In this document: piece after piece, positions 33,501 through 46,125 of the stretch | Numbering within the stretch: the stretch's first letter is position 1 | Layout: each line of letters begins with the position of its first letter | Source: Charina bottae | Taxonomy: Eukaryota > Chordata > Lepidosauria > Squamata > Charinaidae | Direction of reading: 5' to 3' | Assembly (NCBI GenBank): GCA_023362775.1 | Contig: JALMGJ010000004.1 | Location: 82,951,798 to 83,015,797 of the forward strand | DNA: 64,000 bases | Program-made: the position numbers and the translations under genes | Notes under the pieces: generated by a model | What the model was told of the DNA's origin: nothing | Database searches by the model: none | Seen by the model: only the letters and a program-made list of their open reading frames with translations

Positions 33501-35255
33501 AGGGATGGTAGAATAATAAGAGAGAAATACATGAATAATGTAATGAAAAACTGACAGGAAAAAATGTCTTAAATAATTGATCTGCTGATAATGTTTGACA
33601 ATCTACAGAGCTAGTCAAATAAGAAGGAAAATTAATGCACAAATTATTTATTTCACAATTCGCTGGAAATGGTTCATTAGATGTTGAATTAAACACCAAC
33701 ATAAATGCAGTACAACTACTGGATATAACGATGGAGTTCAGATAGAGTCTGGAAACATAAAAAGTGATATGATACCAAATCCATTTAGATCATTTGTTTC
33801 CTGTTCCTTTCATGATCCTGCTCTAACATATCAACATTTAAGTCATACATACATAAAAATTAATTTAATATTCCAGTTCAGATAGGTATATATGAATCCA
33901 ACTCCCTCCCCTTCATTTTCACATCATAATCATTTTATGAGATTGGTGAAATTAGCAGGCATATTCTGGGTGCAAGCAATTGCAAAAGTCATCAAAATGG
34001 ATTTTGGCTTCAGTATTCACTCCTTGGTATACATTCCTGGTAGATTTCAGTAATGCAATATACAGTAGAGAGAAACACAGGTGGATGGGCTTTTTAACAT
34101 AAGCCATTTCTCTATAATGTTTATATGCAGCTTCTAAACATGCCTTGAAATACTTTGCCAGGGGACCACCTTGGGCAGGAAACTTTCAGAATAAACTATG
34201 GGAATTTATTTCACTCTTATCCTAAGCTTATATATTTAGAAATAAGGCCTCATAAAACCACTGCAGCTTAGTAGTTTCTCAGTAAATGTACTTAAGCTGA
34301 GGCATTTATGCTAAGAGGGATATACGGTATCTACAAAAGAAGTGATAACTTTCAATTTTTCCACTTTCTTCTCAAGAACTTACATAATTTTAGATAAACA
34401 TCTGATGACACTACTATCCCATATACCTATTTATATAAATCCATTGAGTTCAATGGGGTTTAATGTATTATTGGTAAAGAATTAATATTTATTTTCTTTA
34501 AGAATGGCAAATTTAGTAGTCATTAAGGAGTGTAATATCAATAGGAATAGTTTGTTATACTGGTAACTTTCTAAAGACCTTAAAGTAATGTAGTGTAGCA
34601 TATATACTTTTCTTTTTTCTTTTTAGTGAAAGCAAGAGAAAAAGAAAATCATTTGAGAACATAGACCATGTTAACTGTTCTGAAGAGGAAAATATTTTCA
34701 CTCTTACTACATTGACTAGGAGATTCTACTTTGGCTGAGAATGGCAATTTTAAAAACATGTTTAATAATCTGGATATTAAAGTGGACTGATCCTCCATTC
34801 AAAACAATAAACCTGGAGGAAAAAATGAATTCATGAATATAATATTTATTATGACAAATGAATTCAGAGATTGTCCTGATGTCCCCTTACTTTCCTTCTT
34901 TTTTTAAAAAAAAAACATTCATAGTCATATTATATGAACCCTTCTTTTCTTCAGGCAGTGTCACTAAATTTATTCCTATTTCTCCCTTGCTTACTTTAGT
35001 CTCCTGCTTGTAGCACATTATCTTGATGATATGCAACTAATTGCTTAGAGTAATTGTGTATTTGAGTAAGTGCAGTGGAATTATATATTAGAGGACATTT
35101 GGTCATTGCTAATTCTAAAATTAGTTTCAGAATTTTTATACTTGATTACTCTGTATATTTGTTTTGCAAGATTGTCTGTATGAATATTTGCATGTTTTTT
35201 TAAGCTGGGTTCAAGGTCCTAAATGCAAAAACCTAGCTCTATAAAATACATTAAA
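30501..35255. other. unannotated AT-rich sequence
   Basis: No gene or element is recognised apart from the (TTTTG)n array annotated separately. Small ORFs at 31726-31956 and 33341-33702 have no domains. The sequence looks like ordinary intergenic or intronic DNA, and conserved non-coding elements cannot be judged from one genome. Confidence 0.45.
32384..32478. repeat. (TTTTG)n pentanucleotide microsatellite
   Basis: About 18 almost perfect GTTTT units. Confidence 0.97.
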
Positions 35256-35512
35256 AGGGGCTGATCCTTTCTGACCACACATTCCATGTACTTTAAAGGG
35301 AGCCATCTACTCCCAGTAGAATCTGCCTGCCTGATGTAATCCAACACAGAAGGCATGCTACAAATTTCTACCCCCTTGAAGATATGATGCGACAGGGCCC
35401 AGGAGTGTTTTATTGTGTTCGATCAAGTTGTATAAGCTACTTAGAACTATGTGCTTGACATACCTTAGCAATCTGACTAATTCATAAGCTAACTAAAATA
35501 AATAAAAATCCT
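35256..35512 (+). repeat. degraded L3-type LINE 3' fragment
   Basis: A decayed reading (KACYKFLPP ... ATGPRS) resembles the REGMLxxPSxxDxxxxGPR block of the L3 ORF2 C terminus. It is followed by 'gctacttagaacta' and an AATAAAT-rich end. Similarity is weak, and this is recognised mainly by comparison with 27572-28200. Confidence 0.4.
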
Positions 35513-35724
35513 AAACAAGAAAGTAAAAATTCAACATTTCACTAGCAGTAGTATGCTCATGCAATGTGTCTTTTTCTTCTACCATTCTACACAGTCTACT
35601 TTATGAAGAATGTATTTTCAACTGGGACTAGAAGAGAGAAATAATAATCTCTCTTCTTTCTACCCATTGAAACTCTTTTATTGGCACAAGAAAACCACTA
35701 TTCTTTATAATACAACCTTATAAA

Positions 35725-35870
35725 CTGATTTATTTATTTAAAACATTTGTATGGCCACCCAGCTCAGCCAAAGTGATTCTGGGTGGCTTGCAGAAAATTC
35801 AACAAAATCTAACAAAAAGAATAAAAACTACAATACACAAACTGATAAACAACAATAAAATAATAAAATG
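35725..35870 (-). repeat. L3/CR1-type LINE 3' tail fragment
   Basis: The block 'ttgtatggccacccagctca' with 'tgattctgggtggcttgcag' is the antisense of the L3 3' UTR seen at 28120-28180. Only the tail is present. Confidence 0.65.
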
Positions 35871-36880
35871 GTGATTCACACAGAAGTGACACCTGACAGT
35901 TACAAATATATAATAGGCATCCACCCTCAACTACAGTTTGTGTGGGATACATGTTAAAGATACTATAGGGTTCTTGGTTTTTTCTGAGCTTGGTTTTCTT
36001 GGTAACATTCATTATTAGGTAATGAAATATCTGCAAAGTGAAAATAAAGCTCAGAGAACACAATGACCCCAACAATTCAACCCTGAGATGCATATATTTT
36101 CCAATGTTGCAGTTAGAGATTGGGCATTAACTTGCACAATACTTGCAGTATTGGGCATTAACTTGCACAATGTGTAGAAGAGACTGAGTGGTACTGTGGA
36201 AGTGGTTATTAGTTTCAATGGATGCAATATATCATGTTGAGTTAACATCTGGGACTGTATAACACAATATCCTGATAACATTTGCATTCTGAGCAGAGGT
36301 TTCTGCAGACAGGGAAATGAAAAAAACAGCATTGTTTCATTGCTATGTGAGTTCGACCTGTTTTGTACTTTTGTTGTGACATCAAATGCACATACAAAAG
36401 GGGCAGAGTGTGCATTATGCCAGCAGTTTAACCATTACAGCAAACTTGCTTTCCAGTTTGATTACCACACATAACATGATAAACTTTGCTAGAAGCAGAG
36501 GCTTTACTTCGCTAGTAGAAAAATAGTTAGCTTTGAAATGCTTGAACCAACAAACCATAATCACTGTTTTCTGCTTGCTTGCTTATTGCAAAGACTGCAG
36601 GAAAGCAGAAAAGAAGAGGGGAAAAAAAACAGCAGAGATGATTGCTTAAATGCCTCAGCTGAAATGCAGCTTGACTTAGAGCAATATGAATTGCTAAAAT
36701 AAATGCTGCTTCTCTTGCATGCATTATGAAAAAGAAAAGGGGAAAAAAGTGCCAAGAACGTTTTTGTGCACTGAATTACTTATCATTTCCAGACCTCCAA
36801 AGTGTCAAGACACAATATACAGACAAGAAAAATAGAAAGTACTTTTGAACTGTGGGAAGCAAGTTACATATATTATCTAC
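35871..36880. other. unannotated sequence
   Basis: A short local duplication 'ttgggcattaacttgcacaa' at 36119-36138 and 36152-36171 is the only structure seen. No gene recognised. Confidence 0.45.
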
Positions 36881-37220
36881 ATCTATCTATCTATCTGGGG
36901 GCATGGTGGCTCAACGGGTGAGACGCCAGGCTTGTCAGTCGGAAGATTGCAAGTTCGGAGGTTTGAATCCCTAGCCCTGCATGCGGAGTGAGCTCCCGCA
37001 CTAGCCCCAGCTCTTACCAACCTAGCAATTCGAAAGCATGCAAATGCAAGTAGATTAATAGGTACCACTTTGGTGGGTGGGTAACAACGTTCCGCGTGCG
37101 TCATGCTGGCCACATGACCATGGAAGCGTCTTCGGAAAATGCTGGCTCTTCGGCTAACAAATGGAGATGAGCACCGGCCCCTAGAGTTGGACACGACTGC
37201 ACAAATGTGCGGGGGAAAAC

Positions 37221-37274
<54 letters not shown>
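36881..37274 (+). mobile_element. tRNA-like SINE lodged inside a (TCTA)n microsatellite
   Basis: A SINE of about 324 bp (36897-37220) has a tRNA-like head with a Pol III A-box-like 'tggctcaacgggtgag' and B-box-like 'ggtttgaatccc'. Its body contains 'gtaacaacgttccgcgtgcg' and 'gctggccacatgaccatgga', and its 3' part ends with 'gttggacacgactgcacaaa'. It is bounded on the left by 16 bp of (ATCT)n (36881-36896) and on the right by about 54 bp of (TCTA)n (37221-37274). The insertion therefore either used the microsatellite as target or seeded its expansion. I recognise the family as common in squamates but not its formal name. Confidence 0.78.
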
Positions 37275-37767
37275 ATCTTATTTTGTAGATGATGCAAACA
37301 CATAAAAACCTTTGAACAGTTAACAAACACAGAAATAGAAAAAAACAAGATAATAACTTCAAATAAAACAATAAATAACCTAATACCTAAACCAAGAAAA
37401 TCTACTTCCAGATTCCCTGAAAGCATTTTGAAATAACTCAGTCTCAACTAGCGTTCAGAAAGCTGTCAAGATTGGTGCCAGCTAGTCTCAAAGGGAGATT
37501 CTTTCATAGGATAAAGGTCATTCCAAAGAAAAAAGAAAAGTTTCTTAGCCCGTGCTCCTATTTCCTCAGCAATAGCTTTTCCCATGAGAACATAAAAGAA
37601 ATTGTTATGAAACAACCTGGGAGCCACGCAATAGAGTTTAAAAAGAACACTTTGAATTGCACCCAGAAATCCATTGGAAGCTAATGAGGGCCAATAGCAG
37701 AGGTACCTATGACAGATTCCAGCCACCAGTAACTAGGTCACTGCATTTTGTACCAGCAATAGTTTGG

Positions 37768-38115
37768 TCTAGTGGTTAAGGCAATGGGCTAAAATCCAGA
37801 ATCTAGTCCCACCTTAGACATGAAAGCCGGCTGGGTGATCGGTCCAGGAGATCCCCACCTTGGGCCAGTCCCTGTCTCTCAGCCCTAGGAAGGAGCCAAC
37901 AGCAAACCAGCAGACTGAAAGTTCTAGTCCCACTTTAGGCATGAAAGCCGGCTGAGTGACCTTGGGCCAGTCACTCACTCTCAGCCCAACTCACCTCACA
38001 GGTTTGCTGTTGTGGGGAAAATAGGAGGAGGAAGGAGTATTACGTATGTTCTCCACCTTGAGTTATTTGTAAAAATAATAAAGGCAGGATAGAAAATAAA
38101 TTAACATAAATCAAT
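37768..38115 (+). repeat. two joined tRNA-SINE fragments
   Basis: 'agtttggtctagtggttaag' begins a head and body like the SINE at 29854. After about 150 bp a second SINE body restarts ('gaaagttctagtcccacttt', with 'gaaagccggctgagtgacct'). It ends with a different 3' region ('ctcacctcacaggtttgctg' ... 'aataaaggcaggatag'). The two parts are either a dimer or one insertion into another. No clean duplication was found. Confidence 0.7.
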
Positions 38116-38289
38116 CAATAAATAAAAAAATAATAATCAATCAATCAATAAATCAGGGCAGACCCATCTAGAAACATACTGCAGTAATCTAAACAAGTTG
38201 TGATAAAGGCATGAATCTCTATTTCTACAACCACCCATTCCAGTTAAAGGTATAAGCTGACACACCAGGTGAACTTGGGCAAATAGAAA

Positions 38290-38460
38290 TCGAATAAATA
38301 AATAAATAAATAAATATCCATACATTGCTTACTTGGCAGCCATGTATATTTATTTTGTATTTTAATTGTTTTAATTGTAATTGCTTCAACTGTTTTATGG
38401 TTTTTATTGTTGTAAGCTGCCCAGCGTCACTTGTTGAGATGGGCAGCTATAGAAATCGAA

Positions 38461-38495
<35 letters not shown>

Positions 38496-38500
38496 ATGAA
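38290..38500 (+). repeat. L3-type LINE tail with AAAT repeats
   Basis: Two copies of a 'gaaatcgaataaataaataa'-like end lie at 38287-38316 and 38452-38497. The second is preceded by the L3 3' UTR block 'ttgtaagctgcccagcgtca' (38411-38430), a recognisable 5'-truncated L3 3' end. Confidence 0.7.
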
Positions 38501-40480
38501 AGATCCATTGGCCATAGCCTATACTTGTCCATCCAGCAGTAGCTGTAAGTCCAGGAGGACTGTCAAATCACAGGCCTGCTTTTTCAAGGACAATATCCTC
38601 CCAGAATTAAAAATGGAGCACACTAAGAACTATGATGGAAAAACAACATTATCTTGCTAAGGTTTAACTTTACCTTCTTTTGTCTCATCCAAGTTCTGAC
38701 AATCTCTAAGGATCAGGTCAAGACTTCTGTAACATCTCTAGCTTGGCCCAGGGTAGTGATGTAAATCTAAGTATCATCAGCATACAGATGATGAGATATC
38801 TTAAACTTAAGGGTGACCTCTCCCAATGTAATGGTGTGTGGGAATGACCTTGGGAAACAGGACAAAAACCCACAGCCTAGGCAGCAGTCTGATAAGAGGC
38901 AGCCCAGTCTGCAGGTGGGGGAAAGGCATGGGAAGCATTTCAGAAGAGACCCTCCCTAGTTATTCTGTAGAATAAAAGTAATAAAAAAATACTTTCAGTC
39001 TTGCAAGATTCTGTTAATGTAACCTTACAACAAGGATACAGCTAATATTTATTATTGTGCTTTTTGCCTGGACTACCTCAAAGGGCTAATACCCAGTGAC
39101 TTCATTGAGAAGGTTAAAAGCAGGGGCAGAAGACCAAGCCATGCAGCATTCTGCAAGAATTTGGTCCATCAAGCCAAACTCTCTTCCCAAGCTCAGGAAG
39201 CAGCAGAAACATTGCAAATCAATGTCTCCAACTCTCAAACCTTGCAGGCAGTTCAAAACTGTATGGTTGATAGTATTGAACACTATGGAGAGGTCCAAAA
39301 GTGCCGGAAGAGCTGAACTGCCCACATCCAGGTCACAATTCAGATAATCCATCAGTGAGCAGTACTGTTTCTTCCCATGTGCAGTTCTGAATCTAGAAAG
39401 AGGTACAAATAACCATATTTCCTAAGGATATTCTGTAACTGAATCCCCATTCCATTCCCAATAACTTTTCCTCCAAAAGGGGTGGCTGCTGACAAGGTGA
39501 TAATTATCCTATATGGCTAAGTCCAGAGATGCCTCTTTCAAGACAGTAGGTATCACTTATCCCTCAAAGATGGGTGGGGATCTCCTGGACCGAATGACCA
39601 ACAGAGCAAAGGAGCCAGGAGGGACATGGGTCCAATGCAATCTAGAAAGAGTCTTTCTAATTCATTGGGCAACACACAATATTGCAAAATGCTTTCCCAG
39701 TCACTACAGCTCAGTGCTGATGGAGAGTTAAAACTTTTGTGAATATGAACAACCATATCTAGAAATTGTTATGCAAAGTAATTGCAATGGTCTTCAGGGA
39801 GATTTTCATCATTCTTCATTAGAAAATGGACCATCCTGAACAGTGCTGCCAAAGGATAACCTGCCAATACACCAAGGCCAGTGAAATATTGTCACTTCAC
39901 AATATTTTTGATGTAGTATAGGCTGAAACAAACTATTACCTATGCTTGATCATATATGCTCATCTTCTGCCATCACTACCCCAGGTATTACTTCTGTTTC
40001 ATCATTTCTTGGAGACATTGGTCCAACAGGGTGCTGTCTCATAGAGAGAAGCCACTTGGAAGCAGTTGCATCAAACCCTTGGTTGCTTATTGATACCAAA
40101 GCTCCACCAAGCATTCATCAGAACAGCCTGTCAGATTGTTCAGAAAATTCCAAGTATCCCTGAAATCCATCCAGATCCTTGGACAAACAGTTCTAATAGG
40201 CCCATCCATCCTTCAGAAGTCCTGAGCAGTGATGAATCTCAACTGGACCAAGAATTGTTCTTATCATGGCAAATGACTCAGTCTAATATCCCCCTTATCC
40301 AGATCACATACCAGCTGGTCTAAGGCAAAGATAAGGTCAAACCTATGTCCACTTACATGCCTGATGTCACCTGGAACTAGCACATGGAAAATCTAGCCTG
40401 CAATACTGCAATCACTGTAATTCTCCATACCCCACAAAAATTTTTAGATCTTACTCCTGGCTACTGAAGTTTGCCAGTGT

Positions 40481-43304
40481 CTATACAGTAGGAAGGAAGG
40501 GAATTTGTTTTCTTTTATCCCCTGTATAATTTAAATTTTTATTGAATCAGACAAGTATTTGATTTCTGAAGGTTGATCATGCAGTTAGGCTCAATCAGAT
40601 ATGGAAAGTGCCTCACCAAACACTTATCTTCAGATACAAAGCTTTATTGGAGACTTGTCCATTCTATCCCCTCCTTACTACTTGATTTAATGTTGTAACT
40701 GACATTAAACATTGCCTGTGGCTATCCTGCAGAAGATGTTTTCTTTAAAGTGTTAATTAACATGCATTCTTTCATACTATGAGAAAATGTGATACATTTT
40801 CCAGATGTAGGCACTGATTTTTTTTCTTCATATTCATTCTACCAGGTCTGAAAGGTCATCCTGGTATTTGTTGCCAGATATTGTTTGGGTGAAGATGACA
40901 GAAAGTGTCATAATGCTAGGTGAGTTGTCCTATGCATATCAAAGATAATAAATATCTACCTGCAAAAGCAGTATTAATATATGCAAAATGATAAGCTTTT
41001 GTCCAAGATATAAACTAAAATGTTAGAGCCAGTATCAGATTAAAATAGTTGATTATGCTTGAATGTATAAGAATAAAACAGACCCATTCAAACTTAAAAC
41101 AGAACAGTAGTAATATATTTTTTCTGTAATTTGGTTATGAAAAAAAATCTTTATTGGATAATGCCAGGCAGAGAAATTGTCCTGTATTTTTAGATAATTT
41201 GCTTCAGAAATTCTTTCAAAGGAGAATACAATTTTGGAGAAAACCTCATAGATAAAATGTGGTTTTCTTGTATTTATTTAGTTATGAGACAGTAAAAGAT
41301 ATGCATATATTCTCCTTTAATTCCCATGCATCCTTTCAATCCTAATGGAAAAGAATTATTATTTCAGGGATAATGTGAACCAGCTTTCACTTGATGTGCA
41401 GGTGATACACATAGAAAGAGACAACTGCCCATATTGCAAATGATGCAAGTTAGCTCTATATCCAAAGTTAGATCCAGAGCTTGTATCTCATGTCTTCATT
41501 TATGGTATATGGTGGGCAACTGAACACTTTTCTTGAGAATGGCGGAATACAGAAAGAAGCAGGAATTTTTTTTCCATTCATCCAGGAAAGTAAGCATCAA
41601 AAAGTTATGCCTGCCTTCCTAGGATTCTCAAGTCCAAGAAAGATTCTTGGTTTTCCAGGCCATATTTATCTGAATCACATCAAAAGTATCAAAAGATGTA
41701 TTCTCTCCATTAGCTGAGCAATCTAGCACATCCAGACTGACCTTTTAGTCTATCCTAGCTATGTACGTACATGGTTATGCTGGTCCAGGATAAAATAATT
41801 TTGTTTTGTACCTCTATTGTAAGAGCATTATTTTCATCAGCCTTTTCCCCCACATCCCACCTAGTGTGAATCTACAGTCTGGATGAGATAGAGTAAAAAC
41901 AGTCTTCCTCCAGATCGAGAGGGAAAATAAAAGCTTTCTATATAGTGCATATACTTTGTATTGATCTTAGTAGCCTTTACCTTTTATAGTGCTGGTCTTA
42001 ACTATTGGTTTTAGCCTATAACAACCTAAATAGTCAATTATTCATGAAATTACCTTTCTCTTCTTACAACATTACCTGAGATCAACACACATTAGCTATA
42101 AGAAGGGTAGCAGACAAACCTGGCTGGTTTGTTTGTTTTTAAGTTATTAATACCTTCTACTTACCTAAACAGCAGCTTTAATATACTTTTAAACTAAAGT
42201 TTTTGTTATGTTTTGTAGAGTAAGCCATAGCCAGTTCAGTTGTAGGTCATAACTCAGTTTTAATTTTAACTGTGGATCTGGAAAGTGTATAGTTAAGCCT
42301 TGGAAATATCATTATCAGTTCTTCCTAGTGATTTAAAAGGTATTAATCTGTAAGTTGCTGTCAGTCAGAAGACAATACTGAGGTAATTAAATCAACTGTC
42401 TACTATACATGTGATATACATTTTCTCATGCCATTAAAATTCATTCAGTACTCCACATTTTTTACAATCTTTCTACAGCAACTTGGCATTATTTCTTTAA
42501 CAGCTCATATCTTGTGGTCTTAATGATTTTGATGGGCATCAGCCATGCAAATGGACATTCTTGCCAGGCAGATAAAGAGATGGACTATGGGTATATATTG
42601 AGAGACACATTTCCTGTGATGGTGGAGATAAGATTGATTTAATGCTGAAGGCATATGGCCCCAGTATTGGAGGTTCTCTGCCTTCCAGGGATGTGTTATA
42701 CTGCTTCAATGTGATAATGTGCGTCATCTCAATTTTGTGGAGAATCAAAGTAGCGACAATTTTCTTTAAGTGGGATATCTCCCTTGTAATTAGTCAATTT
42801 TGCACATAGAGTATGCACACATAGAAACTACTATTGCCAAGTGAAGTGGTATGCTGTATGAGGCACCACTTTGCATTATGGAGGCATTTCAAATGGGTGC
42901 TTCACTTGGATAGCTGCTGAAGTGAAGTGTCCTTTAAGACTCTGCACAGTGCTATTACCATCACAGTCTGATGGTAATTGACAATATAACCCTCTGTGCC
43001 TCTGCCTACTTTTTTGTTAAAAATTATCCTTACAGTGTGTAGTAGCAAAGTCTATAGCTTAACTATACACCTTGTGAAGAGCTATTCCTTTTTATCAGGA
43101 CTGAAGCTCCCACCAGTAGGGACACCTGCAGGGGGAAGCAGAAAAGTCAGTACGACAACCGCAACCATGCAATTGAAGCCCTAACCCTGTTTTACATGTG
43201 TTACATGAGCAAGTCATTAAAAAAGGAGGGGGGGGCTGATTATGGAGTTGAGGCTGCCATTGCTTCTTTCCTTTTGTAAAACCCTTTATTGGACTTCAGG
43301 AATG
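40481..43304. other. unannotated AT-rich sequence
   Basis: No gene or repeat recognised. Short ORFs (41481-41717, 42539-42748 minus and 42996-43184) lack domains. Confidence 0.45.
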
Positions 43305-43500
43305 GATAATGGCTCAGTAGGAAAATCATATGGTTAACAAGCAAAAGATCTAAAGTTCAGTCCCTGGCATCTCCATTCTAATTAAAAGATATCTGTTTGC
43401 AGAATATGGAAATGACCTTTTCATGAGGACCTAAACATCCAGGGAAAACAGTCTTGAAGTAGATGGATAAGTGGTCTAAATGTGCATAAGCCAACTTGTT
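43305..43500 (+). repeat. degraded tRNA-derived SINE
   Basis: 'ataatggctcagtaggaaaa' followed by 'gttaacaagcaaaagatcta', 'agttcagtccctggcatctc' and 'tgcagaatatggaaatgacc' match the head and body of a common amniote tRNA-like SINE, including a B-box-like 'gttcagtcc'. Diverged, with no flanking duplication found. Confidence 0.55.
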
Positions 43501-45441
43501 ATGTCAAAGAACTTGGTACTGTTTATTGTCCGTACTGAATCCTTTCTGCAAACTGGTGTGTAAAAAATTGGCTAATAGTCTGCCAGATAAAACATCCTTA
43601 CTAAGAAGTATTTTTTTTCATATGCCTGATTTATGTCAATGTACAGCAGATTATAATCTTTCCCAAACCAGAACTGTCATGTGCTTTTCATAGCCCTCAA
43701 ATAACTCAGCTGTCATATGAAGGAAAAGCCATTTGATTTTGATCCCATCCATTGTTAACTGTGTCTGCTAGTATTCATTCTCCACTGATGTTGAAGTAAT
43801 ATCTTACAAGATCTTTAAAGAGGATACAATATACTTTATATATTTACCAAAACAATGTTATCTGCTGATACAGTAAAATAGCCATGATGTTATTAAACTC
43901 TGAAAAGCCTCAGCATATCTATTTTTCATAACAATTTTAATACACAATACATTATGTTCTGCATCTCATATATTTAATATCTACAGCAATTTTAAATGGA
44001 GCACTGTGTCCTAAATATTATTGAAGCAAACTTTTCAAAATCATATCACTGAATAAAAAGAAGGAGGAGGAGGAGGAGGCAGACTTGATGGCAGGGAAAA
44101 TGTTGAGGCTGTACTGCCATACTCCCTGTTACCTATCAAAGTATTCCAGCTGCTTTTCTGCTGTTCTAGTTGTTTCAGCAATATCAGGGTCCAGGTAACC
44201 TAAACAATTTGACCAATTTTGAACAAGGGTGAACAAACAAATTACATAGATACTACAAGGAATCCCCACCCCACCCCCTTGAATATACAACTTCCTTAGT
44301 TTTCTACTTCTATATCATTGTCACACCCCTTTTATTCACAAGCAATGGTATCAGGGTTCACTTTACTATCAGATACAATGAAATAGTTACCTAAACCAGC
44401 AGATCATAAGGAGAGGGAATCAGATGAGAATAATGTACTCAAGTCAGTTTTTCTTTAGGTAAACTCTTTCTTTGGGTGATGGATATGGTGTTCTACTGCA
44501 ACTGTTGAAGTAAAATGGGTGGATCTATCTAATTGGAGTCTTATTATCTTTTGCTTCTGATTGCAAACTGTTTTGTGATGACTCAAAATGAAGTGGCAGA
44601 AAAAGACCCAGAAACATGCCTACTATCCAAATATTATTGTGTGTTTTTTTCACTTAAATATGATACAATTAATTTTTAAGGGATTTGATATACATCAGCT
44701 AATTTTAATATTGCTGTATCTTCAAAGCAAATGAAACAGTGATTAATTGGAGAGGTCAATGGAAGTTTTATTGGATGTGGTGGAAATATGTATACCAAAA
44801 GCACAGTGATAAAGGTCAGATCAAGATCAAAATACTTGTTGTTTTATGTATACAAGTTCTGTTTACATTTTAGGTAGCTTTGAATAAAACACATAACTTA
44901 CTTTACTTCTTTTCTTTTCTTTGAATTAAAATATTTTTCATCTTGCCTTTACAATTTGTTCGCACTATTTGTACAGACAAGGTTGCCATATTATCTGGTT
45001 TCCCAGGGTTTGCTCAGATCCTAGACAATTGGGCACTATGTCCATTTGATCTGTAACTGGCCTAGATTCCAGCTTTTATTCTTAAAAAGAGAAGTTTCCA
45101 GCTTTTGTAGAATCAGTGTTAGAATGTAATGTGTCCAGGCATTATTATTTATAGTCATTTAATGAAAATAAGCTTACTCTGCCACCCATTGTATTGCCTA
45201 TATGGAATATCACAATTAGATTGGTGTTTAAAGAAAGCAGTGAGATGGACAAGCAGGGGGGTGTAGGCATTTGAGCTACAGTACTATTATCAAAAGGTGG
45301 AATCTGACTATGTCCTTTCCAATGGCCTTTTTTTTCTTTTCTAGATTGAAGTGAAAAGACCTATGGAAATCAATGGAGTAACTGTATAGTTAATTGTATA
45401 GAAGAGTAACTCTTCTATACAAAAGTTAGTATTAAGGACAG
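43501..45441. other. unannotated AT-rich sequence
   Basis: No gene or element recognised. There is a short (AGG)n patch near 44064-44080. Confidence 0.45.
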
Positions 45442-45990
45442 AAGTTTATTTATTTATTCGATTTTTCACCACCCAACTCCCTCAAGGGACTCTGGGCGGT
45501 TTACAATTCAATAAAATATAAACATGAAAATAAACAATTTAAAAATACAATAAATATAATAAAATCAAGATGGTTATGTCTTCTTTAAAACATTGGAAGG
45601 GCAATTCTAGGGCCATCCTACGATGTTAGCCATCCTCAGGAGTTTATGCTATTCTTTCCGCCCCAGGCCTATTGGCACAGCCAAGTCTTGAGTTTTTTCC
45701 TGAAGTCCAGGAGTGAGGTGGACTGTCTTAACTCTGGGGGAAGAATATTCCACAGAGCAGGTGCTACTGCAGAGAAGGCACGCTTCCGTGACCCCGTAAG
45801 ATGGAATTCTTTAACCGATGGCGTCCGTAGCATGCCCTCCCTGCATGACCGGATGGGACGGGACGATGTAATGGGGATAAGACTTAGGTAACCTGGTCCC
45901 ATGCCATGAAGGGCTTTAAAGGTCATAACCAACACCTTGAATATACAGAAGTTCATATAATTTCTGATTTTGTTCCTATTCCAGCAGAAA
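45442..45990 (-). mobile_element. L3-type LINE 3' fragment
   Basis: The minus ORF within 45669-45955 encodes FKVLVMTFKALHGMGPGYL, SRPIRSCREGML and RAFSAVAPALWNILPPEL, the C-terminal end of an L3-type ORF2 and the best preserved copy in the window. The 3' UTR in antisense contains 'caagggactctgggcggttt', and the element ends in A/T-rich repeats near 45442. Strongly 5' truncated. Confidence 0.88.
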
Positions 45991-46052
45991 AGCAATATTT
46001 TTATTAAGGAAAAAAAACCTATCAATGCCGATTTGATTATCATTATAATCCT

Positions 46053-46125
46053 TATGAGAGCCAGTTTAGTGTAGTGTTTAAGGCACCAGGCTAGAAACTG
46101 GGAGACGATGAGTTCTGTGTATGCA
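46053..46125 (+). repeat. tRNA-SINE head fragment
   Basis: 'gagagccagtttagtgtagt' through 'gatgagttctg' is the first ~70 bp of the SINE family seen complete at 29854-30076. The body is absent. Confidence 0.75.

Larger units (their letters stand above)
37275..40480 (-). pseudogene. decayed L3/CR1-type LINE ORF2, interrupted by younger repeats
   Basis: Read on the minus strand, fragments fall in the order expected of CR1-superfamily ORF2. ALLDLSIVFNTINH (about 39260-39310) corresponds to the LLDLSAAFDTIDH block. A YADDT box is encoded at about 38783-38797. LVQNAV lies near 37745-37765, and a C-terminal block lies near 37540. Distances between these marks match the family once three inserts are removed: an unidentified repeat (about 38910-39080), an L3 tail with AAAT repeats (about 38290-38500), and two SINE pieces (about 37768-38110). 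Many stops make it non-coding. Confidence 0.6.
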
